From Bacteroidota bacterium (GTDB lineage: Bacteria; Bacteroidota; Bacteroidia; Bacteroidales; B18-G4): DNA of 43,321 nucleotides. Shown one piece after another: positions 6,108 to 15,384 of this stretch. Position numbers and translations under genes: made by a program. How positions within the stretch are numbered: position 1 is the stretch's first letter; the number at the start of each line of letters is the position of its first letter. The stretch spans positions 1 to 43,321 of the forward strand of contig JAHJRE010000137.1 in the NCBI GenBank assembly GCA_018831055.1. The letters run 5' to 3'. Below the pieces are notes generated by a model. It was given only the letters and a program-made list of their open reading frames with translations, was not told the DNA's origin and did not search any database.

Positions 6108-8753
6108 ATGAACAACTACAAATTCAAATCCCTGCAGGCTTTCAACTGGGATACTCCTGTTAACAAAAAGAAAAAATACCGTCAGGTATTCGACCGCTGG
6201 GAACTGACTTATCTCGGTGTTGAGCTGGCTTTTTTCAACAAAAAGTTTGACGAAAGCGACTGGGAAGCAAAATTTTCTTTTAAAGCCTTTACCCTGCATA
6301 ACGGGGAAAAAGACCAGGAGATCTGCAATATCGAGGATACCTTGAAAATCACCAAAGAGAAGAACGAGGTGATCATCGACAAAGGCTGGGGCGACAGCGA
6401 ACCAGGGAAATTCTGGAAAAAGCGCGATTACTTGTGGGAAGCCTATATCGATGGCAAACCGGTCGGTTCAGCAAAGTTTTACATTGAAGATAATGGGGTA
6501 GTCAGTCAGGATAATAACCCGTATTTTGATGTGGTTTCACTGAAGCTATACGAAGGGCCGGATGAAAACAAACCTGAAAAGGAAAGGGTTTATCTGCGGA
6601 GGTTTAACACCTCCCGGACCCGATATATCTTCGGGGAATTCCGGTTTATAAACCAGCTTCAGAAAGACTGGCTCTGCGAGGTGTTTTTCAATTATTTCGA
6701 CGACACGGGATTGCTTGTGGGCAGGATACCTTCCCTCGACCATATTGTCCGCCAGGAACCCGGCGACGATGTCATCACCATCACCCACGGCTGGGGCCAT
6801 AAAGATCCGGGATCCTGGAAAAAAGACGATTATACCCTGGAAATAGAATACATGGAAACGGTGGTTGCGGTGGTTCCTTTTAATGTAGGCGATAAAAACC
6901 AGGAAGAGCTCAAGGAAGAATCCGCCATTCCGAAAATGTCCGAAAAAGCGGAAGACAAGGTCAATGATTTTGCGGAGTCTCTTCGCGAAGCAAAAGAAAA
7001 GCAAGACAGGCAGCCGGATAAAAAGGCGCTCGAATCGGCTATGAAGGAACTTGATGAACTCATCGGGCTGGAGAAGATCAAAGCGCAAATACGGGAACAT
7101 ATTGCATACATCGATTTCCTGAGAGTAAGGGAAGAAATGGGGTATAAGGAGGAAGAAACCCTCAGTTTGCATAGTGTATTTACAGGAAACCCGGGCACCG
7201 GCAAAACCACCGTTGTACAGATGCTTGGGAAGATCTATCATGCCATGGGACTGCTCTCCAAAGGTCATGTGCATACGGTTGAGAGCTCCGACCTTATTTC
7301 AGGATATGTGCGTCAGACAGGACAGATGACGCAGGAAGAGATAGAAAAGGCCCGTGGGGGGATACTCTTCATCGATGAAGCCTACATGTTGTTTAAAAAA
7401 GGTGCCGACAACGATTTCGGTACTGAGGCCATTGCCGCCCTCATCACTGAAATGAGCGACGGGAAGGGCGATATTGCCATCATGGTGGCAGGCTACCCCG
7501 GTGAAATGAAGGATTTCGTCGAATCCAACCCCGGACTGAAATCCAGGTTCAGGTATTACTTCCATTTCGATGATTACACACCCCAGGAACTCATGAAAAT
7601 AGCCGGATTCATTGCCCGGAAAAAGATGGTTGCACTTTCAGAAGCCGCCTTTGATCTTATGGAAACGGAGGTGACACGGGCATGGCGGTTGCGCGATAAA
7701 TCCTTTGGTAACGCCAGGATGGTAACCGGTATCATCGACGATGCCAAGATCAACCTGGGCGTTCGCATCATGAGGGATATGCAGAATAATCACCTGAATA
7801 AAAAACTCGTCAGCACTATTGAGGAGGAAGACATCCGTGATGTGTTCATTTCCACCGGTAGAGCCCGGGTCGATATCCCCACCGACGAGGAACTGCTTGC
7901 CGAAACCATGAAGGAAATGGATCAGCTTATCGGACTGAATAATATCAAGGAGGAGATCCGCAACATGATCAAGCTCGTCAGGTATTATCGCGATATAAAC
8001 AAGGATGTGCAAAAAGCTTTTCCCGTACACAGCATATTCACAGGAAACCCGGGAACCGGCAAGACAACCGTCGCCAGAATCATGGGGAATATTTACAAGT
8101 CGCTCGGAATTCTCGAAAGAGGACATTTGATTGAAACCGATGCCAGCGACCTCATTGCCGGATACCTCGGACAAACGGCGCTCAAGACACGCGATAAGAT
8201 CAACGAGGCCATGGGCGGGATACTGTTCATTGATGAAGCCTATTCGCTGACCGAAGGACTACATCCTGAGTTTGGTAAGAAAGCAGTCTCCACCCTGATC
8301 AAGCAAATGGAAGACCGGAGAGGTGAGTTCTCGGTCATCGTGGCCGGGTACAGCATGCCTATGGCCGAGTTCCTGGAATCCAATCCCGGGATAAGGTCCC
8401 GTTTCGATCAAACCTTCCTTTTCCAGGATTTCCTGGAAGATGAACTGTTTGAAATTGCTTCTCTCATGTTCCGCAATTCCGGATTACAACTGGAAGATGC
8501 AGCCGGCCAATACCTCAGTGAGTACCTGAAACATCTGTACCAGGGCCGCAACCAGTTTTTCGGCAATGCCCGGTCGGTGAGGAAAATCGTTGAACGAACC
8601 GTCAGGAAACAAAACCTGCGCATGGCATCACTCCCCTCTGCCGGGAGGACCGCATACCATATTCATACGGTCACACTCGATGATATCAAGGATTTCCCCA
8701 TGGAAGAGTCGGTTTCTAGGAAACCTATCGGATTTAAAAGAGAAGGAGAGTAG
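6108..8753 (+). CDS. Double-AAA+ ATPase of the CbxX/SpoVK type with duplicated N-terminal beta domain
   Basis: 881 aa from the ATG at 6108; the frame is open back to a TTG at 6069, but that TTG lies in the promoter. The N-terminal 270 residues hold two copies of a beta-rich domain, each ending in GWG...PG.(F)WKK.DY (GWG at residues 93 and 228, period 135). A charged, coiled-coil-like linker follows (about 285-315). AAA domain 1 has Walker A GNPGTGKT at 360-367 and Walker B ILFIDEA with D423-E424. AAA domain 2 has Walker A at 646-653 and Walker B with D709-E710. Each AAA domain is preceded by LIGL..IK..I, as in CbbX (Rubisco activase) and SpoVK. Both ATP sites look intact. No Rubisco or sporulation genes are near, so the likely role is remodelling of an unknown protein complex in the cytosol. 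It is convergent with the permease gene, 14 bp away. Confidence 0.88.
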   Translation: MNNYKFKSLQAFNWDTPVNKKKKYRQVFDRWELTYLGVELAFFNKKFDESDWEAKFSFKAFTLHNGEKDQEICNIEDTLKITKEKNEVIIDKGWGDSEPGKFWKKRDYLWEAYIDGKPVGSAKFYIEDNGVVSQDNNPYFDVVSLKLYEGPDENKPEKERVYLRRFNTSRTRYIFGEFRFINQLQKDWLCEVFFNYFDDTGLLVGRIPSLDHIVRQEPGDDVITITHGWGHKDPGSWKKDDYTLEIEYMETVVAVVPFNVGDKNQEELKEESAIPKMSEKAEDKVNDFAESLREAKEKQDRQPDKKALESAMKELDELIGLEKIKAQIREHIAYIDFLRVREEMGYKEEETLSLHSVFTGNPGTGKTTVVQMLGKIYHAMGLLSKGHVHTVESSDLISGYVRQTGQMTQEEIEKARGGILFIDEAYMLFKKGADNDFGTEAIAALITEMSDGKGDIAIMVAGYPGEMKDFVESNPGLKSRFRYYFHFDDYTPQELMKIAGFIARKKMVALSEAAFDLMETEVTRAWRLRDKSFGNARMVTGIIDDAKINLGVRIMRDMQNNHLNKKLVSTIEEEDIRDVFISTGRARVDIPTDEELLAETMKEMDQLIGLNNIKEEIRNMIKLVRYYRDINKDVQKAFPVHSIFTGNPGTGKTTVARIMGNIYKSLGILERGHLIETDASDLIAGYLGQTALKTRDKINEAMGGILFIDEAYSLTEGLHPEFGKKAVSTLIKQMEDRRGEFSVIVAGYSMPMAEFLESNPGIRSRFDQTFLFQDFLEDELFEIASLMFRNSGLQLEDAAGQYLSEYLKHLYQGRNQFFGNARSVRKIVERTVRKQNLRMASLPSAGRTAYHIHTVTLDDIKDFPMEESVSRKPIGFKREGE

Positions 8754-8767
8754 GCACTCCCCTATCA

Positions 8768-11119
8768 TCATTCATAGCGTAATGTCTCCGCAGGATTTCT
8801 TGATGCTGTGCGAAGGGCATGCAGGCTGACCGTCACCAGTGAGATCAGAATAGAAAGTACAGCCGCCAGTATGAAGTACCATACGGATATCTCCGTGTGA
8901 TAAACATAGTTCTCCAGCCAGTTTTTCATGGCATACCAGGCAACAGGCCATGCAATGATGTTGGCTATCAGAACCCAGCGCAGAAAATCCCTCGTCATCA
9001 GGTACATAAGCAAAGATGTGTTCGCCCCGAAGACTTTTCGCACGCTGATCTCACGGGTGCGTTGCTCTGCCATATAGGCGGCAAGTCCGAACAAACCCAG
9101 GCAGGAGATCAGAATAGCCAGCAGGGTAAACAAACGAAAAATACTACCCATCTTCTTTTCATTCCGGAAGGTATTGTTATACTCAACATCCAGGAATTTG
9201 ACCTCCACCGGGAAATCCGGATTGAATTTCTTCCATGTTGCTTCCATCTGTTCTATGGCTGCATCACGGTTCTGCATGTTGATCCTGGCATAAAGGTAAT
9301 TCCCATGATCCGGATTCAGTACCATGATCATTGGAGATATTTCATATTCCATGGGAAGATGATGGAAGTCTTTAACGACTCCGATGACCTCGTACCTGTT
9401 ATCTGGTCCCCAGGAAACCCATTTCCCCAAAACCTCCCTGTCGGAGATGATACCGGCAAACTTTTCATTGATCACAATTTTTACCGTATCCGTTGAGAAC
9501 TGTGCATCATAAAAGCGTCCCTCCTTGAGTTCCAGCCCCATGGTTTCCAGATAATTATAGTCTACAAAAGTAAAACCTACCAGAACGTCATCATCAGGAT
9601 TCTTACCCTCCCAGGCTATACCTCCGCTGTTACTTCCCATCCAGAAAGGAAGGGAATTGCCGCGGGTAACACTCAGGATATTAGTATTCTGCAGCAGGTC
9701 TGTTTTCATAGGTTTGTAATTGCTGTTGATCGAACCGTTCATCTCCATAAATACAACATGCTCCCTGTCAAAGCCGGTATCGGTATCCTGCATGTAATTC
9801 ATCTGCCTGAAAATGATCATGGTGCATATGATAAGTATGATGGATAACGAAAACTGAAAAACCACCAGCGCCCTGCGGAAGATCTTGCCACCTTTCCCTC
9901 TCAAAGCTTTACCCTTCAACACCCCTGCCGGTCTGAAACGGGAAAGAAACAACGCAGGATAGCTTCCTGCAAGAAAACCCACGAATACAAGGATAGCAAT
10001 GAGAGCCAGCAAATTAACAGGATCCTGGATAGAAAAATGCAGTTCAGCATCTATAAAAGCATTGAAAGAAGGGAGAACAAAATAAACGATGACCAGGGCT
10101 AAAAGGAATCCAATCACCGTCATCAGCAAGGATTCCCCGAAAAACTGGCCCATGACCTGGGAACGTGTGGCTCCTATCGTCTTCCGGATACCTATCTCCC
10201 GGCTCCTGCGCGACGATCTGGCCGTGGAGAGATTCATGTAGTTGATACAGGCTATGATAAGAATCAGCAAGCCTACCACGGAAAAAATATATACATATTG
10301 AATATCCCCTCCTTTGCCGTCGAAAGAGAATAAATGCACCTTCTCAAAAGGGAACAGAAAAAGGGTTACTGTGCTTTCTTCCAAAGGAACCTCATTTTTA
10401 ATACTGATGAAGTCCTTTATTTTTTCGTTTACTTCCCGGTAATCTGCATTTTCATGCAATTCGGCGTAAACATAATATGTATTCCACCCGTATCGATCAA
10501 TGGTATAACCCATTTTTTCAACATGTTCAAACGGGATACAAAGCCCAAAGCGGAAGGATGAATTGGCCGGATGCTTTTTAACCACTCCGCTTACCTTAAA
10601 CTGGTATTCATTGTTCAGCGAAAGGACTTTCCCCAGTGGATCCTCCTCGCCGAAATATTTCCTGGCCATTTCATCCGACAATACTACGGAGTTAAAATCA
10701 TCAAAATAATGAGAAGGATCGCCCGCAAGATATTCAAAATCTATCATTTCAAATATCTGCGGATCGGATAACAATATCCTTTCTTCAAAAACCTTATCGT
10801 CATATCTTATTATTCCGCCCATCCAATAGTACATGAATGTATTAAGGATTTCGGGTATTTCCTCACGTATATCTTCGGCGATGGGTCCCGGCATGCAGGG
10901 CGTTGTCAGCGGACCGGTGGTATATTGCTGGGTTTGCACCAGTCGGTATAAACGGTCTGATTTGCTGTTAAAACGGTTGTAGCCGATTTCACTGCTAACC
11001 CAAAGAAAAATCAAAATGCTGCAGGCTATCCCGGTCGACAATCCAAGAATATTTATGAAGGAAAAACCCTTCTGGCGAATGAAATTCCGGAGGGCGGTAA
11101 TCATATAATTCTTCCACAT
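8768..11119 (-). CDS. ABC transporter permease of the MacB/FtsX family (orphan)
   Basis: 783 aa. The N-terminal MacB periplasmic core domain follows TM1 (GFSFINILGLSTGIACSILI). The first FtsX unit has three TM segments, from about residue 275 (VYIFSVVGLLILIIACINYM) with the signature NLSTARSSRRSREIGIRK. A second periplasmic domain and a second FtsX unit (FTLLAILISCLGLFGLAAYM, then EISVRKVFGA) follow. This duplicated layout is common in Bacteroidota. These proteins work with a MacB-type ATPase and often a membrane fusion protein; neither is within the window, so its partner must be elsewhere. It is probably monocistronic. Substrate unknown: efflux, lipoprotein handling or mechanotransmission are all possible. 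Confidence 0.9.
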   Translation of the reverse strand: MWKNYMITALRNFIRQKGFSFINILGLSTGIACSILIFLWVSSEIGYNRFNSKSDRLYRLVQTQQYTTGPLTTPCMPGPIAEDIREEIPEILNTFMYYWMGGIIRYDDKVFEERILLSDPQIFEMIDFEYLAGDPSHYFDDFNSVVLSDEMARKYFGEEDPLGKVLSLNNEYQFKVSGVVKKHPANSSFRFGLCIPFEHVEKMGYTIDRYGWNTYYVYAELHENADYREVNEKIKDFISIKNEVPLEESTVTLFLFPFEKVHLFSFDGKGGDIQYVYIFSVVGLLILIIACINYMNLSTARSSRRSREIGIRKTIGATRSQVMGQFFGESLLMTVIGFLLALVIVYFVLPSFNAFIDAELHFSIQDPVNLLALIAILVFVGFLAGSYPALFLSRFRPAGVLKGKALRGKGGKIFRRALVVFQFSLSIILIICTMIIFRQMNYMQDTDTGFDREHVVFMEMNGSINSNYKPMKTDLLQNTNILSVTRGNSLPFWMGSNSGGIAWEGKNPDDDVLVGFTFVDYNYLETMGLELKEGRFYDAQFSTDTVKIVINEKFAGIISDREVLGKWVSWGPDNRYEVIGVVKDFHHLPMEYEISPMIMVLNPDHGNYLYARINMQNRDAAIEQMEATWKKFNPDFPVEVKFLDVEYNNTFRNEKKMGSIFRLFTLLAILISCLGLFGLAAYMAEQRTREISVRKVFGANTSLLMYLMTRDFLRWVLIANIIAWPVAWYAMKNWLENYVYHTEISVWYFILAAVLSILISLVTVSLHALRTASRNPAETLRYE

Positions 11120-11256
11120 GATAACAAAAAATTAGTTTATCAGAATACTGGAGAAAATGAAAAAGATTACAATAATCGGTGTAATTTATAATCATTTCAG
11201 ATAAAGGCCGGGTGCTCTGTCAACCTGAGGGAGGGAAAAATTTTGTCTGGCCAAAA

Positions 11257-13311
11257 TTATTTACTGATGAACTTTCGACTGAAAACATTACCCTCTGCTT
11301 CAATCCGTAGAATATACATACCGGCGGGAAGGTTTCCGGGATGGACCCTGATCCTGTTTTCACCATCATGGATCATGATCTTTTCCGAAAATATGCTTGC
11401 TCCTGCGAGATCCAAAAGTTCTTTCCTGATCATGGTAGCCTTTTCAGAGTAAATTGTTAACCATGCTTCGCCGGAAGAGGGATTAGGGAAGATACCCGTT
11501 ATCATCCTGATCCACGATGGCAAATTCTCATCGATACCCTGTACAATCTGATTGTCCATAATAATGAGTTGAATACCGCTGACGACCGGTTGACTGCCGG
11601 TAATGCTGAAATGAACAGGATTCATGGTTTTGCCTACAATTTCACCCAATATGTAATAATTTCCCCATGCAAGGTCTTTAAAGGTGAAGTATCCATTTTG
11701 GTCGGAATAGTCGATCCCAATGCAGGAACCGTTCTCATTAAAAATCATGACGGGGATGCCCTGGGCGGGAGAGTCTGTGCCGGTAAAAATATTTCCTGAA
11801 ATGACGCCGTTTCCTGGCTGAACGCTTTCAAAAGGCACGAGATGAATGTCGGCATTGTAAATGTCAATCTCCAGGTGGATCAGGGATGCTTCTTCCCAGT
11901 GTATCACGTCCCCATAATACGTAGGAGCATAATTGTCAGCATAATCCGAGAATTCGGCCGGAATGGCTTTTACATAATAATTATTAACGCCAAAAGGATA
12001 AAAGAAATAATAACCCAGAGTGCTGATCCCGGTTTGGTACTCGCCAATCAATGCGCCATTATGCATTTTATATCCGTTTGCGCTCCCATCCTCAAGTTTC
12101 CCTGTCCCGGCAAATACATTCCCCCCCAGTACAAGGTCACCATCAACAGTTAGCATCAGCGGTCCGGATGGCTCCGACTCACAGATCTCTACTCCCAATG
12201 AATCCTGATAAGTAGCAGTGACTTCATACCTGTAGGTCCCGGGCTGAAGGAAAGAGTCGATGTAAAACGTATCCGCAACGGGACTCGTATTGAGCTTTAC
12301 ATAATTCCTGTATACATTATATCCTCCCAGAAAGAAATTGATTCCCGTATTACACAATTCCAATCCGAAAAAGACATCATTTTGTATTACGCCGCCAATT
12401 GTTACCTTATCGGGAATTAGTCCGGATTGTGTAAATAAACCTCCGGCAATGCCGGTTCCTGCAGTACTCAAAAACGATAAGTCCATAACAAATCCTGTTT
12501 CAATCCCTTCAGGAAGGGCTATTTGTACAAGTTCTGCACCCGAACCGCTCTGGCTGAAACCCCACAAGTAGGGTCCTCCTGAACTCCAGTCATCATAAGC
12601 AAAACCATAATAATTACCGTAAGCACCGACCGGGAAACTATTCACCAGTGCGCCTGTTAGCCTTTCTATAACCATAATATCGGTCGACCAGTTGTTGGCA
12701 TAAAATACATCCTGATCATGATCATAAGCCAGAGCCCTTGCTATATCCGGAATTACTATGCTGTCTGCCGGCAACACCGAATTGAAATCCATGATAAATA
12801 AGCGGTCGGTGGCATCACTACCATACATCAATCCCCCGTTCTCAACATAGGCTAAGTCGCGTATCCTTTCCACTCCTGCTATAGAAAACTCTCCGACAAG
12901 AGATCCGTCAATCCCATACCGGTAAAAAGAAGATCCGTTCCACTTGGCTGTGTATAGGTAATTCCCGTCGGATTCTGCCCCGGCCTCTCCATCATTCACC
13001 GCCAGCGGGAAATTAAACTGAACATCCCATTGATCCCTTTGCGATTGTCTGTTCATGATTATCCTATGAACAGGGCTGATATCAATACCTGTATCCTGAG
13101 CATTTATATCCCGGGGCTTTTCCGCGAACTGTAATGGTTCGACAGGGGCATGCCAGGACAATACTGCCTCATCCCCGGATACGCTTCCTGTTAACTGATC
13201 CGGTGGCATGCAGGAATCCGCCCTGCTCTCCAGCCCATATAGCTCACCCGACTGGGCAGAAGCCAGATGGATCAGGAGTAAGAAGCCAAGAACAGGTAAT
13301 ATGCTTTTCAT
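11257..13311 (-). CDS. Secreted T9SS protein with propeller, carboxypeptidase-regulatory-like and sorting domains
   Basis: 684 aa. The signal peptide ends near residue 20 (VLGFLLLIHLASAQ). After a short FN3-like start (SGDEAVLSWHAP) comes a propeller-like region, about residues 90-320, with repeats such as YRYGIDGSLVGEFSIAG and LFIMDFNSV. An FN3-like segment follows (GGYNVYRNYVKLNTSPVADT). Around 505-590 there is a carboxypeptidase regulatory-like beta-sandwich (GVISGNIFTGTDSPAQGIPV, YFTFKDLAWGNYYILGE). The T9SS sorting domain ends the protein (GIFPNPSSGEAWLTIY, LPAGMYILRIEAEG). It lies 63 bp downstream of the anti-sigma gene on the same strand, so it may belong to that operon or be a target of the sigma factor. 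No enzyme motif seen. Confidence 0.85.
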   Translation of the reverse strand: MKSILPVLGFLLLIHLASAQSGELYGLESRADSCMPPDQLTGSVSGDEAVLSWHAPVEPLQFAEKPRDINAQDTGIDISPVHRIIMNRQSQRDQWDVQFNFPLAVNDGEAGAESDGNYLYTAKWNGSSFYRYGIDGSLVGEFSIAGVERIRDLAYVENGGLMYGSDATDRLFIMDFNSVLPADSIVIPDIARALAYDHDQDVFYANNWSTDIMVIERLTGALVNSFPVGAYGNYYGFAYDDWSSGGPYLWGFSQSGSGAELVQIALPEGIETGFVMDLSFLSTAGTGIAGGLFTQSGLIPDKVTIGGVIQNDVFFGLELCNTGINFFLGGYNVYRNYVKLNTSPVADTFYIDSFLQPGTYRYEVTATYQDSLGVEICESEPSGPLMLTVDGDLVLGGNVFAGTGKLEDGSANGYKMHNGALIGEYQTGISTLGYYFFYPFGVNNYYVKAIPAEFSDYADNYAPTYYGDVIHWEEASLIHLEIDIYNADIHLVPFESVQPGNGVISGNIFTGTDSPAQGIPVMIFNENGSCIGIDYSDQNGYFTFKDLAWGNYYILGEIVGKTMNPVHFSITGSQPVVSGIQLIIMDNQIVQGIDENLPSWIRMITGIFPNPSSGEAWLTIYSEKATMIRKELLDLAGASIFSEKIMIHDGENRIRVHPGNLPAGMYILRIEAEGNVFSRKFISK

Positions 13312-13374
13312 AAATACTTATTTTTCATTTATTTATAAAGAGGTTTAGTACAAGTTAAAAGTTGTATCACTATT

Positions 13375-14667
13375 TTAAAATTCATAAAGAAATCCAGCCT
13401 TAAAACTACCCGATAGCGTATTTTTTCCGTTGTTTCCCTTGTAAAGGGGTTTAGGGTAATAATGAAAGGCCGGTTCCAGTATTAATCTCCAGTTCTTCCC
13501 GATTTTCCAGGAAAAAGCCAATCCCCCGCTAAAGCGTATGTAGTTTTCCCTCCGGATGGCCGGTTCGGATCCTGTGCCCAGAATTCTCGAATTTCCATTC
13601 AAAGTATAACTGTTTTTCTCCAGGATGCCCAGTTGTGTGATAAAGGCTCCTCCTGCTTTAAGCGAAAGGGAAAAACCATCTTGCCTGTACACCGTCAGAC
13701 CAAGCATGACCGGAACATGAAAGTATTGATACCTGGTCGTTAAACTTGTACCCGAAGTATGATCAACCGAGTCAAAAACCTCCACTGTAGTTGTATAATA
13801 ATGAACCGTTCCTGTGTTAGGATCGATATAAATAGAATCAACATATTCATAAGTATCAACCAGTTCATATTCCCTCCAGGAATAATCCGATTTTGTTTCA
13901 TCCGAGCTGATCGCATAACCCAGACCGGCTTCCACTGAAAACCGTTCATATTGCCATCCAATAATGAATTCTCCGGATGCCCAGGTCTTCATATCGGTAT
14001 CCTGCCATAACCCTCCGGAGAAAAAATGCTGATATTCGATAGCCGGACCTAAATACCAATACTGTTCAGGACGGTTGAAATCACAGTCCCGGTATTGGTC
14101 CTGCCTGTCGTGTCCACCTTTTACTATTGTCTCAGTCTGCAACGGAATGAACGCCTGAAGATCCAACTCTAAAGCCTCTGGTGAAAGCAACGGCAGCCAT
14201 GAAATACTGTAATCCTCCAAACAAATACTTTCTTCCGGATCCTGGACAACTGCTTCCCGTAGGAGTGTTTCCTGTTGCATGTTTATTATGTCATCAAGAG
14301 GAACATCAGCAGACCTGACAACATTCCTTGAATCCGGAGTATTTGCAGAAATTATGGTATTATTCCTTGCAGGGGTATCAACGGGTTGTTTGATATGGTC
14401 TTGATGATCAAAATACCAGAAAACACCTCCTGTGACCAGGAAGGCAAGTGGAATAATCAGCCACAGTGCCATTCTAACACTATCCCATCTGTTAAGCCCT
14501 GATTCAACTCCTTCCCACACTGAAACCGGGACATGATGGACAGGAAGACCGGAAACATCCATGAGCGGCAACCTGCTGTCAATCTCGTCCCAAACAACGG
14601 CAGGTGCTTTTCTCAGGGGCAATTCCCTGATAGCATTAGTCAGAATATTTCTGTTCTTCTCCTGCAT
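13375..14667 (-). CDS. Putative anti-sigma factor fused to an outer-membrane beta-barrel-like domain
   Basis: 430 aa. The first 60 residues are cytosolic and charged, with two copies of a short motif (APAVVWDEIDSRL and VPVSVWEGVESGL). One TM helix follows at about 66-84 (ALWLIIPLAFLVTGGVFWYF), with no cleavable signal peptide. After a linker of about 100 residues, the C-terminal half (about 200-430) has the alternating pattern and final aromatic (GSFKAGFLYEF) of an outer-membrane beta-barrel domain. Its start is 1 bp after the stop of the ECF sigma gene (TAATATG arrangement), so the two are coupled. The likely role is a membrane-bound regulator of that sigma factor. How one polypeptide could span from the inner-membrane side to a barrel is unclear; the barrel-like part may stay periplasmic. 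Confidence 0.75.
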   Translation of the reverse strand: MQEKNRNILTNAIRELPLRKAPAVVWDEIDSRLPLMDVSGLPVHHVPVSVWEGVESGLNRWDSVRMALWLIIPLAFLVTGGVFWYFDHQDHIKQPVDTPARNNTIISANTPDSRNVVRSADVPLDDIINMQQETLLREAVVQDPEESICLEDYSISWLPLLSPEALELDLQAFIPLQTETIVKGGHDRQDQYRDCDFNRPEQYWYLGPAIEYQHFFSGGLWQDTDMKTWASGEFIIGWQYERFSVEAGLGYAISSDETKSDYSWREYELVDTYEYVDSIYIDPNTGTVHYYTTTVEVFDSVDHTSGTSLTTRYQYFHVPVMLGLTVYRQDGFSLSLKAGGAFITQLGILEKNSYTLNGNSRILGTGSEPAIRRENYIRFSGGLAFSWKIGKNWRLILEPAFHYYPKPLYKGNNGKNTLSGSFKAGFLYEF

Positions 14668-14668
14668 A

Positions 14669-15184
14669 TTAGATCCAGTCTCCTTTTAATAGTCTTTGTA
14701 AATATCTCTTTGAATGATAAAGCTGCGATTTGGAGGTGCCCTCCGAAATGCCCAGCATGGTGGCTACCTCCTGATGCTTATAACCTTCCACTTCCACAAG
14801 GAGAAATACCAGCCTGTATCCCTCCGGCAGGCTGAGGATGGCCCGTTCCAGGTCTTCACCCCGCATGGGCTCCGGCCATTCAACAGGATGTCCGTTTATC
14901 GGATCATCGGTAAACTGTATCCGTTTATACTTCCTCACGACCTTAAGCGATGTCCGGATAACAATACTTTTTATCCAGGAAGCCAGTGCCTGCCGGTTCC
15001 TAAGGTGTTTGATCTCTCTGAAAATATTTATGAATGATTCCTGAAGGGCGTCGGCAGCAAAACCTTCATCACCGGTTATTCGGAAAGCAATGGAGAACAT
15101 CGCATCGCAATAATTGTCATAAAGCCTCTTCTGTGCAGCCCGGCTGTTGCGGATGCATCCTTCAATCAGTTCTGCCTCTTCCAT
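14669..15184 (-). CDS. ECF-type RNA polymerase sigma factor
   Basis: 171 aa from the ATG at 15184. The frame is open 13 codons further, to a TTG at 15223, but the usual ECF start (MEEAELIEGCIRN) favours the ATG. Region 2 is at about residues 15-85 (AQKRLYDNYCDAMFSIAFRI, then FADALQESFINIF-type core and ALASWIKSIVIRTSL). Region 4 is at about 115-168 (LSLPEGYRLVFLLVEVEGY, then helix-turn-helix VATMLGISEGTSKSQLYHSK). It is followed 1 bp later by the membrane anti-sigma candidate. Targets are not visible; the adjacent T9SS gene is a plausible one. Confidence 0.93.
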   Translation of the reverse strand: MEEAELIEGCIRNSRAAQKRLYDNYCDAMFSIAFRITGDEGFAADALQESFINIFREIKHLRNRQALASWIKSIVIRTSLKVVRKYKRIQFTDDPINGHPVEWPEPMRGEDLERAILSLPEGYRLVFLLVEVEGYKHQEVATMLGISEGTSKSQLYHSKRYLQRLLKGDWI

Positions 15185-15338
15185 GCCGGTAAAATACCCG
15201 GCTGTTGTCCCGTATTTATTCAATGTTGAAGCTTCTTACATGCAAAGAGTTTGGAAATATTAATTTGGTTGCATGATGATTTTAAATAAAATTGAAGCAT
15301 GAAATGATTATTTAAGATAAAGCATCATGTATTGAATA

Positions 15339-15363
15339 AAAAAGGGGCCAGAGGCCCCTTTTT
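15339..15363 (-). terminator. Rho-independent terminator of the 951-aa T9SS gene
   Basis: Arms 15339-15349 (aaaaaggggcc) and 15353-15363 with an AGA loop lie 22 bp past the stop codon of the minus-strand gene. A-rich and T-rich flanks on both sides allow it to work in either direction. Confidence 0.8.
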
Positions 15364-15384
15364 CATTAGACACTTTCCTAATTA

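Noticed and set aside
15185-15223. TTG start giving 13 extra residues to the sigma factor
   Set aside because: The extension has no resemblance to ECF N-termini, whereas the ATG at 15184 starts a typical one.
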